Shown piece after piece: positions 1 to 4,571 of a DNA stretch of 5,114 bases (position 1 is its first letter; each line of letters opens with the position of its first letter). The position numbers were made by a program, and so were the translations under genes. The notes under the pieces are model-generated. The model saw nothing but the letters and a program-made list of their open reading frames with translations, was not told the origin of the DNA and did not search any database. Source of the stretch: Bacillota bacterium (lineage in GTDB: Bacteria; Bacillota; Clostridia; Oscillospirales; Ruminococcaceae); contig JAEWYJ010000119.1 of the NCBI GenBank assembly GCA_023395695.1, positions 1 to 5,114 of the forward strand, read 5' to 3'.

Positions 1-420
1 GTATTGGTCCAGAAACTTTCTAGCCTTGCCCTTGTCGCGCTTAGGCCGTTCCCGCTCCCGCTCGCGGGTGCTTTTGGTCGGCTGGGGCGGCTCAATCAGA
101 TCCAGCGGCTCACCCTCTTCGGCGGAATCATCCCCGCCGGTCAGCGAGGTCATAAAATTCTGTAAAAAGCCCGGAATCGGCATGGCGCCGCCCGGCTCAA
201 AGTCGCCCTCGGCACCGAAAATTTCGCTCATATGCTCCGATATATTTTCTATATCATCCTCGGACATGCCCAGCTTATCAATCATTTCCTGCACCTGCGG
301 AATACGAAGCTCGCGGGCACACTGAATACAGTAGCCCTCGTTGACAGGCTGGCCGTTTTCCATTTTGCTGACAAATATCATAGCCATTCGCTGCTTACAG
401 CGGCTGCACAGCATATTCAT
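1..420 (-). CDS. Zinc-ribbon N-terminus of a probable Clp-family AAA+ unfoldase subunit (partial, C-terminus outside window)
   Basis: An open frame of 140 codons runs from ATG at 420-418 off the edge at base 1 without a stop. Residues 5-34 hold two CXXC pairs (C5-x2-C8 and C31-x2-C34) around an ENGQPVNEGYC stretch, a zinc ribbon resembling the N-terminus of McsA. Residues 42-68 are an acidic amphipathic stretch (MIDKLGMSEDDIENISEHM), followed by a Gly/Pro/acidic linker and a strongly charged RERERERPKRDKGK segment at 119-132. The last visible residues, RKFLDQY, match the segment that in clostridial Clp ATPases lies just before the first AAA+ module. The AAA+ module itself is not in the window, so the ATPase identity is inferred from this N-terminal style. 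If right, the product is a cytoplasmic ATP-driven unfoldase that feeds ClpP, with the ribbon as adaptor or substrate docking site. The start is supported by GGGGTG at 428-433, seven bases upstream; a second ATG at 414-412 is less well spaced. A stand-alone zinc-ribbon protein is the main alternative. Confidence 0.7.
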   Translation of the reverse strand, partial: MNMLCSRCKQRMAMIFVSKMENGQPVNEGYCIQCARELRIPQVQEMIDKLGMSEDDIENISEHMSEIFGAEGDFEPGGAMPIPGFLQNFMTSLTGGDDSAEEGEPLDLIEPPQPTKSTRERERERPKRDKGKARKFLDQY

Positions 421-427
421 TGGATAT

Positions 428-433
428 CACCCC
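428..433 (-). promoter_or_regulatory. Ribosome binding site of the Clp-like gene
   Basis: GGGGTG on the minus strand lies 7 bases before ATG 420-418. It favours this ATG over the in-frame ATG two codons later. Confidence 0.6.
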
Positions 434-480
434 GGTTTTGTGGAATTTTATATGTGTAAAAGAATGATTTTTATTTTAGC

Positions 481-508
481 AGTCAGTTATGAACTGGCTA
501 TGAAGCCA
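481..508. promoter_or_regulatory. Overlapping palindromes and direct repeat upstream of the Clp-like gene (candidate operator or mRNA hairpin)
   Basis: Two inverted repeats overlap. CAGTT-ATG-AACTG spans 484-496 and extends to 481-499 with one mismatch; TGGCT-ATGA-AGCCA spans 495-508. They share bases 495-499, so they cannot both fold in one RNA. The same stretch reads as a direct repeat of TATGAA followed by GCC-like bases with a period of about 11, close to one DNA helical turn, which would suit a repressor bound in tandem. It lies in the 107-base gap between the cvpA stop and the Clp-like start, about 60-90 bases upstream of that start. No T-run follows on either strand, so it is not a convincing intrinsic terminator. 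The regulator is unknown, and function is inferred from symmetry and position only. Confidence 0.3.
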
Positions 509-527
509 ACTTTGACGTTTTTCGCAT

Positions 528-1253
528 TTATATGAGCTTTATTGCCGAATTCACCCAAGGCCCTGCCGTGTAAAAATGCTTAAAGATCAGCGTTTGGCCA
601 ATCATCTCGGCCGAGACGGGGCCAAACTGTCCGCCGGAGGCCGAAATGAGGAACCACAGCACGGCCGAAGCGACGAACACATACAGCATACCCTGTATTG
701 CGCCCAATACCCCTCCAAGCAGCTCGTTAAATGTTCCTATCAGCGGTAAATGATTGACAGTTTTTAAAAGGCCTGCAACCGTTTTGACCAGCATCATCAG
801 CAGGCTGAACAGGATAAAAAATGCCACAACCCGCAGCAGGCCAATGGCAATCGGCGCAATAATCGTGTCGGTTATGGCGACGGTTACCGCCGCGGCGTTG
901 CTGCCGGCCAGCTGCTGGTACCATTGCCCGACATAAATGCCCAGCTCCGACCCGAGCGCCGACGACAGTACCGCGGGCAGCTCGCTGACCAGCTCTTCAA
1001 GACCCTTGGCAAACGCAGCCGCATCGGCGGCGGTAAAGGTACCCAGCCGCTGTGCAACCATAGCGGCTATTTTATCGTAAAAAAAAGCGTGATAAATAAG
1101 CTCCGCCGCGGGCTGGCTGTAGGTCAGCGACACAAACAGGGCACCCATGGACCCCAGCAGCATGACGATGGTGTTTAAAAAGCCCTTTCGGTAAGACGCT
1201 ATGGCAAAGACGGCAATAATGCCCACCGTCAGCGCGTCAAGAATCCACGGCAT
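528..1253 (-). CDS. CvpA-family integral membrane protein
   Basis: This 241-residue protein has the CvpA layout. Two hydrophobic helices at about residues 4-20 and 26-46 are separated by a short Y-R-K-G-F turn. A long polar, probably extracytoplasmic segment follows (about 47-125), then two more helices at about 130-163 and 178-204. The stretch LPLIGTFNELLGGVLGAIQG (169-188) matches the conserved family signature of Pro, a Gly-x-x-N turn and a Gly-rich helix start. CvpA was named for a role in colicin V production in E. coli; in Firmicutes the molecular role is unsettled, with links to envelope homeostasis, so no precise function is claimed. ATG at 1253-1251 is preceded by a good ribosome binding site (AGGAAG at 1262-1267, 8-base spacing); the stop is TAA at 530-528. 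A 349-base gap separates it from the gene upstream, so it may have its own promoter. The tail (about 205-241) is soluble and short. Confidence 0.85.
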   Translation of the reverse strand: MPWILDALTVGIIAVFAIASYRKGFLNTIVMLLGSMGALFVSLTYSQPAAELIYHAFFYDKIAAMVAQRLGTFTAADAAAFAKGLEELVSELPAVLSSALGSELGIYVGQWYQQLAGSNAAAVTVAITDTIIAPIAIGLLRVVAFFILFSLLMMLVKTVAGLLKTVNHLPLIGTFNELLGGVLGAIQGMLYVFVASAVLWFLISASGGQFGPVSAEMIGQTLIFKHFYTAGPWVNSAIKLI

Positions 1254-1261
1254 CGGCTATT

Positions 1262-1267
1262 CTTCCT
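1262..1267 (-). promoter_or_regulatory. Ribosome binding site of the cvpA-family gene
   Basis: AGGAAG within a purine run (AAAGGAAG, 1262-1269) sits 8 bases before ATG 1253-1251. It is the strongest Shine-Dalgarno match nearby and fixes this start. Confidence 0.7.
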
Positions 1268-1290
1268 TTCTGTATGGGCGGTTTGCAGCC

Positions 1291-1313
1291 TTTTACAGTG
1301 CGTTAATGTAAAA
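1291..1313. repeat. Inverted repeat TTTTACA-N9-TGTAAAA upstream of the cvpA-family gene
   Basis: A perfect 7-base inverted repeat has arms at 1291-1297 and 1307-1313 and a 9-base spacer. Its near edge is 38 bases upstream of the cvpA-family ATG. The AT-rich arms and spacing are compatible with a dimeric repressor site or a weak mRNA hairpin. There is no T-run after it, so a terminator is unlikely. I do not recognise a named operator. Confidence 0.35.
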
Positions 1314-1468
1314 AGTCACCCGTAATGGCGGCGCTTTTTTCACTGCAAGGCGGACGATGGGCACAGGCTGACCCCTGCTCTGCGAGGACAGCGCGAAACA
1401 GATTGTCGGTACGGGCCGGTTTTCAAGTTAATCGCCTATAGTCCGGCCAATTTAAAAGGCGACGGCGC

Positions 1469-1508
1469 GGCAGGCGGTTTTGCGCCGGATAAGGCAACAA
1501 CCGCCGCC
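1469..1508. repeat. Long imperfect hairpin in the gap upstream of cvpA
   Basis: Arms 1469-1483 and 1494-1508 pair as GGC, GGCGGTT and TTGC against GCAA, AACCGCC and GCC. That makes 14 Watson-Crick pairs with two single-base bulges (1472 and 1498) and a 10-base loop (1484-1493). It can form in RNA of either strand or as a DNA cruciform. On the minus strand it is followed by a GC-rich stretch and only later by TTTT, so it does not look like a standard terminator. An outer pair at 1441-1446 with 1512-1517 could close it into a larger domain of about 80 bases. Confidence 0.45.
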
Positions 1509-1602
1509 ATACCGGACGTATTTCAGGTGTTTTTAATGCAGTTTAGTGCAAAAGCCGGTCGCCATGCCGGTTGTTTGGCGCTGTGAAGCCCGCTTCTTAA
1601 TG

Positions 1603-2817
1603 CTATCTTATGGCAGCGTGGTTAATCTGCTGCATGGTTGCGTAATAAAGTCTTTTTCCTATCACCTGCGCGAACAGCGCATCCGGCGTTTCGGTAATCT
1701 CTTCCTTTTGAAGCTCTGCGTTAAAGCGCACGGTGCGGTCGCCTAAAAATGCCAGCAGACCGTCATCATAAAAATGCAGGCTTTTAATATTGCGGTCAAG
1801 GCTGCCCTGCGCCGTCGGGACGGCGTTTTCATCCAGCAAAACCAGCCGGACGGAATGCGCCGCTTCGTAGTCGCCGACGGCCAGCGCCACGGCCCCTTCC
1901 GGCGCAATGGCAAAGGCTGCAATATGTTCATCGAGCAGCGAATAGCTGTTTTCCTTGCCGCTCACCGCCGACAGGCGATGCACCGCGCGGTCGGTGACGG
2001 CTGTGGTCTGCGCGTCCTCCGAGAGAGCCAGCGCCAGCAGCAGCTCGTTAGAGAGCACATGGGCACAACGCTCCTGCCCTGTTGCAATTTCAAAAACGGT
2101 CACCGCCGATTCCAGCGCGCCGCCGTTTAGTCCTACACCACCCACCGCAATATACCGCGCGTTCTTATCCAGCGCCAGATTATAGATCATCCGCTCGGCG
2201 GACACCCACAAAAACTGCTGCGTGTAGTTGGCGTCGTAAACAATAACCTGCGACTGGTCACCCAGAGCCGCTGTCGAAACGGCGCAGGCCCCGGTAGGCG
2301 CGATAGCGGCGGCGTAGATCGGGTAATCAAACCGATGCGAAAAAACGACCGTTTCTCCAGAGCGCACCTCCAGGTCGTAGCCGCCGCGCGCATAGGTCAG
2401 CAGATAGCGCCCGGCGGAAACCGCCAGTATATTCTGGCCCGCCGTACGTTTATTGATGACCTGCTTGCCGGCCTGATTATAGGCCGAAACGGCGTTCTCG
2501 GTCACCAGAACGGCGCGGCGCCCGACCGCCGAAAGCTGCAACGGCTCCGACGCAATATCCACCGGATAACCCGTCTGGTCAAACAGCATGGCCACCGTAT
2601 CGGACAGCAGCACGCCAAAGCCCTGCGAGGCAATATCAAAGCGCAGCGCGTAGACAACGACAACGACCGCCGTAACCAGCGCGACCGCCGTCAGGCGCCG
2701 CACGGTTTTTCTGAAGGCGTATTTTTTGCGTTGCTTTTCAAAATCGGTGGTTTTGCCCACACGCGCCCCCCCTTTTGCGTCGCCTGCCGGCGATTCGGTA
2801 TTCCAATAAAAGCGCAA
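1603..2817 (-). CDS. Membrane-anchored propeller-like protein, DUF5711-like, function unknown
   Basis: The frame gives up to 404 residues. A basic N-terminal stretch (KQRKKYAFRKTVRR, 28-41) precedes one transmembrane helix at about 42-58, so the N-terminus should be cytoplasmic and the remaining ~340 residues outside. The outer part is built of repeated beta-rich units of roughly 40 residues with a pattern like AAIAPTGACAVST followed by a strand ending in VYD; similar units recur at ALDKNARYIAV, ALSEDAQTTAV and AIAPEGAVALAV. This is what a beta-propeller of WD40/PQQ type looks like and matches my recollection of DUF5711 in Clostridia; the family name is from memory. The start is uncertain: TTG at 2817-2815 has no ribosome binding site and directly follows a small hairpin, whereas GTG at 2760-2758 (residue 20) has a G-run at 2766-2772 five bases upstream. 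The shorter form (385 residues) keeps the helix and may be the true protein. The stop is TAG at 1605-1603. Confidence 0.75.
   Translation of the reverse strand: MRFYWNTESPAGDAKGGARVGKTTDFEKQRKKYAFRKTVRRLTAVALVTAVVVVVYALRFDIASQGFGVLLSDTVAMLFDQTGYPVDIASEPLQLSAVGRRAVLVTENAVSAYNQAGKQVINKRTAGQNILAVSAGRYLLTYARGGYDLEVRSGETVVFSHRFDYPIYAAAIAPTGACAVSTAALGDQSQVIVYDANYTQQFLWVSAERMIYNLALDKNARYIAVGGVGLNGGALESAVTVFEIATGQERCAHVLSNELLLALALSEDAQTTAVTDRAVHRLSAVSGKENSYSLLDEHIAAFAIAPEGAVALAVGDYEAAHSVRLVLLDENAVPTAQGSLDRNIKSLHFYDDGLLAFLGDRTVRFNAELQKEEITETPDALFAQVIGKRLYYATMQQINHAAIR
2766..2772 (-). promoter_or_regulatory. G-rich candidate ribosome binding site for an internal GTG start of the DUF5711-like gene
   Basis: Seven consecutive G on the minus strand, preceded by AAAA, lie 5 bases before GTG 2760-2758. 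G-U pairing would allow it to bind the anti-Shine-Dalgarno. No comparable purine tract precedes the TTG at 2817, so this site favours the shorter protein. Confidence 0.4.
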
Positions 2818-2818
2818 G

Positions 2819-2838
2819 TCCGGTGATCTATAGCCGGA
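2819..2838. repeat. Small inverted repeat between truA and the DUF5711-like gene
   Basis: TCCGG (2819-2823) and CCGGA (2834-2838) pair across a 10-base loop containing CTATAG. In the minus-strand mRNA it ends one base before the upstream TTG candidate start and occupies the place where a ribosome binding site would be. Without a T-run it is not a standard terminator. Confidence 0.35.
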
Positions 2839-2875
2839 TTAAGGCACAGACACTGCTCTGCTCCTGCGCTGCCGT

Positions 2876-3646
2876 TCAGGCCTCGGTTTTTAAGTTCAAC
2901 AAAGAAATTTCGTCATAAAATACTTCCATCAATCTCAATCCGCGTGCCGGGGCCGTCATGCCCGCCCGGCTGCGGTCTTTCGACGCAATAATAGCGGGGA
3001 TGCTGTCCGCCGCAAGGCGACCCTGCGCCATATCAAGCAGCGTGCCGGCCATAATACGCACCATATTGTAAAGAAACCCGTCGCCTGAGACTGAAAACGC
3101 AACCAAATGACCGGTTCGTATCACCGACGCGTCAAAAACGGTGCGCACGGTATCCTCAACCGACGCGCCGCTGTTCTGAAAGGCGGCAAAATCGTGCCGG
3201 CCAATAAACTGCCGCGCCTGCGCATGTAAAAAGTCCACATCAAGCCGGTAGGGTATATGCAGCGCCAGTCCCTCGTAAAAGGGGTCGCGCACCGGGCTGT
3301 TTAAAATGCGGTAGCAATAGCGCTTGCCCTTACAGGAATAACGCGCGTGAAAGTCCGGCGGAACCTCCCGGCAGGCCGTTGCCGCAATGGTTGGCGGCAG
3401 CTTCACATTCAAAGCCGGAATCAGCCGTTCGCACGGGATGCGGTTATCGGTTAAAAACGAGACGCAGTAGGTCATGGCGCTGACCCCCGAATCGGTGCGG
3501 GAGCAGCCCTTGACGTCAGGCCGGTGCTTTAGCACCGACTCCAGCGTGTCCTGAAAGGCCTGCATGACGGTCGGTGCATTTTTTTGTACCTGCCAGCCAC
3601 TAAAGGCTCTGCCGTCAAAACGCAGCGTCACGAGTAAATTTCGCAA
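2876..3646 (-). CDS. truA: tRNA pseudouridine(38-40) synthase TruA
   Basis: TruA converts uridines 38, 39 and 40 in the anticodon arm of many tRNAs to pseudouridine, in the cytoplasm. The 256-residue length fits the family (about 245-270). Family landmarks appear in order: LRFDGRAFSGWQVQ at 8-21; the catalytic-loop motif CSRTDSGV at 48-55 with D52 as the nucleophilic aspartate; the basic KGKRYCYRI at 106-114 containing the conserved Tyr (Y110); RHDFAAFQNSG at 150-160; and GDGFLYNMVRIMAGTLL at 188-204 with the conserved Arg at 197. The residue after GV in the active-site loop is Ser (56) where His is usual. The start is TTG at 3646-3644, supported by GAGGTG at 3652-3657, five bases upstream; the protein then begins MRNLLVTLRFDG, as expected for TruA. 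The stop is TGA at 2878-2876. Position after ecfT is the common Firmicutes arrangement; the 112-base gap upstream leaves room for a promoter. Confidence 0.96.
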   Translation of the reverse strand: MRNLLVTLRFDGRAFSGWQVQKNAPTVMQAFQDTLESVLKHRPDVKGCSRTDSGVSAMTYCVSFLTDNRIPCERLIPALNVKLPPTIAATACREVPPDFHARYSCKGKRYCYRILNSPVRDPFYEGLALHIPYRLDVDFLHAQARQFIGRHDFAAFQNSGASVEDTVRTVFDASVIRTGHLVAFSVSGDGFLYNMVRIMAGTLLDMAQGRLAADSIPAIIASKDRSRAGMTAPARGLRLMEVFYDEISLLNLKTEA

Positions 3647-3651
3647 AATAA

Positions 3652-3657
3652 CACCTC
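3652..3657 (-). promoter_or_regulatory. Ribosome binding site that decides the TTG start of truA
   Basis: GAGGTG on the minus strand lies five bases before TTG 3646-3644. No in-frame ATG is nearby and the family N-terminus begins exactly here, so the rare start codon is well supported. Confidence 0.75.
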
Positions 3658-3664
3658 AAGGCTC

Positions 3665-3673
3665 TTTATAGCA
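3665..3673 (-). promoter_or_regulatory. Possible extended -10 promoter element for truA
   Basis: The minus strand reads TGC-TATAAA across 3673-3665, an extended -10 pattern (TGn before the hexamer). No good -35 box lies 16-18 bases upstream. A transcript would start near 3658, just ahead of the ribosome binding site, leaving an unusually short leader. Another TATACT-like box lies near 3740-3745, also without a -35. truA may simply be read through from ecfT. Confidence 0.25.
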
Positions 3674-3758
3674 TTGTGATAAGCGCAAAGATAAGTTCAT
3701 TAAACAGTCTGCGCGGGGGAAATTCAATCCGGCTTTCTATAGTATAAATATGCAATTT

Positions 3759-4571
3759 TTAATACATGGACGGAAAAATAAAGTTCATCGCAATGACCAG
3801 CGCCACCATAACAAGCGAAAAAGCCAGCGCCCCCCAGTCACGCGCCGCATATTGCAGCTGCTTCATGCGGGTGCGGCCCTCGTCGCCGTGGTAGCAACGG
3901 CATTCCATCGCGAGCGCCAGCTCGTCCGCGCGCCGAAACGATGACACAAACAGCGGAATAAGAATCGGTATCAGCGCTTTGGCGCGGTCTAACAGCCCCC
4001 CCGACTCCATATCCGCACCGCGGGCTTTCTGTGCCGACATAATCTTGTCGGTCTCCTCAATCAGCGTGGGGATAAACCGCAGTGCAATGGTCATCATCAT
4101 GGCCAGCTCGTGCACCGGCACCCGCATCCTTTTAAGCGGTGAGAGCAGCCGCTCTATCGCGTCGGTCAGCGCAATGGGCGACGTGGTATAGGTTAAAAGC
4201 GACGTGCCCGCAATCAGGCAGATGATGCGCACAACCATGAGCACCGCCAGCAGTACGCCCTCGCGCGTGACCTTGATAAACCACAGCTCAAACACCGGCG
4301 TACCCTCAACAAAAACCATATTGAGTACGGCGGTGAACAGAATAATAGGCACAACCGGCTTTAGACTGTTTTTAACCAGCACCAGCGGGATGCCCGAAAT
4401 AAGATAGCCCGCCAGCCCGACGGCGGCGCAAAGCAGCAGCCCCGCCATGTTGCTGGCGAGAAACAGCGCCGTAATATAGCACATGGTCATGATAATCTTC
4501 ATGCGCGGGTCGAGCTGATGCAGCACCGAGCTGCCCGGAAAATACTGGCCGATGGTAATATCCTTAAGCAT
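3759..4571 (-). CDS. ecfT: Energy-coupling factor transporter transmembrane protein EcfT
   Basis: EcfT is the membrane scaffold of ECF-type vitamin and micronutrient importers; it couples the EcfA ATPase pair to exchangeable S components. The chosen start, ATG 4571-4569, gives 270 residues beginning MLKDITIGQYFPGSS, with the classic HQLDPRMKI motif at 18-26. Hydrophobic helices lie at about 26-40, 43-60, 72-88, 105-127 and 247-267, with shorter hydrophobic parts at 155-171 and 199-210. Two coupling motifs that dock into the ATPases are visible: QKARGAD at 181-187 and MECRCYHG at 222-229 followed by EGRTRM; the second has Cys-Arg-Cys in place of Ala-Arg-Gly. The start overlaps the ecfA2 stop by eight bases (4564-4571), and GGGTGG at 4577-4582 lies five bases upstream, pointing to translational coupling. 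A longer frame from ATG 4637 adds 22 arginine-rich residues and is not supported. The stop is TAA at 3761-3759. Confidence 0.95.
   Translation of the reverse strand: MLKDITIGQYFPGSSVLHQLDPRMKIIMTMCYITALFLASNMAGLLLCAAVGLAGYLISGIPLVLVKNSLKPVVPIILFTAVLNMVFVEGTPVFELWFIKVTREGVLLAVLMVVRIICLIAGTSLLTYTTSPIALTDAIERLLSPLKRMRVPVHELAMMMTIALRFIPTLIEETDKIMSAQKARGADMESGGLLDRAKALIPILIPLFVSSFRRADELALAMECRCYHGDEGRTRMKQLQYAARDWGALAFSLVMVALVIAMNFIFPSMY

Larger units (their letters stand above)
1254..1602. other. 349-base intergenic region rich in inverted repeats, no supported gene
   Basis: No convincing coding frame lies here; the best candidate is a 23-codon GTG frame at 1364-1293 on the minus strand, discounted for lack of any other support. 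The region holds several inverted repeats: the 14-pair hairpin at 1469-1508, a flanking GTCCGG/CCGGAC pair (1441-1446 with 1512-1517), a TCGCCT/AGGCGA pair (1432-1437 with 1457-1462), a GGCCGG/CCGGCC pair (1414-1419 with 1443-1448) and the AT-rich repeat nearest cvpA. Some of these pairings exclude each other. I find no clear -35/-10 promoter and no hairpin followed by a T-run on the minus strand. It is either a structured leader or trailer RNA, or the remnant of an intergenic repeat. Confidence 0.5.
3647..3758. other. 112-base gap between ecfT and truA
   Basis: The gap is AT-rich next to the ecfT stop and has no clear terminator hairpin with a T-run. It contains a GCGCA/TGCGC pair separated by 22 bases and two weak -10-like boxes. 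It may carry a weak truA promoter or only be read through. Confidence 0.4.

Noticed and set aside
26..325. Plus-strand open frame of 99 codons
   Set aside because: It is the mirror of the zinc-ribbon gene; its Ser/Arg-rich start is the antisense of the charged linker.
508..527. Possible CtsR operator before the Clp-like gene (TTTGACG at 511-517)
   Set aside because: Only one heptad matches; after the three-base spacer the second heptad (TTCGCAT) agrees at three of seven positions.
1311..1336. Possible plus-strand intrinsic terminator (A-run, GC-rich middle, T-run)
   Set aside because: The GC-rich middle does not form a stable stem and there is no plus-strand gene to terminate.
1293..1364. 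Minus-strand 23-codon GTG frame with an AGGGG-like ribosome binding site
   Set aside because: It is very short, has a rare start and no supporting composition or homology, and its end falls in the AT-rich inverted repeat, so it is more likely chance.
1481..1505. Resemblance of GCCGGATAAGGC to enterobacterial REP elements
   Set aside because: The likeness covers only a few GC-rich bases, the rest of the REP consensus is missing, and the organism is evidently a Firmicute.
1774..2130. Plus-strand open frame of 118 codons
   Set aside because: It is antisense to the propeller-like coding sequence, of low-complexity Arg/Gln composition, and shows no recognisable fold.
2335..2826. Plus-strand open frame of 163 codons
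   Set aside because: It lies wholly antisense to the DUF5711-like gene, is unusually rich in Arg, Gln and His as expected for a GC-rich shadow frame, and has no domain pattern.
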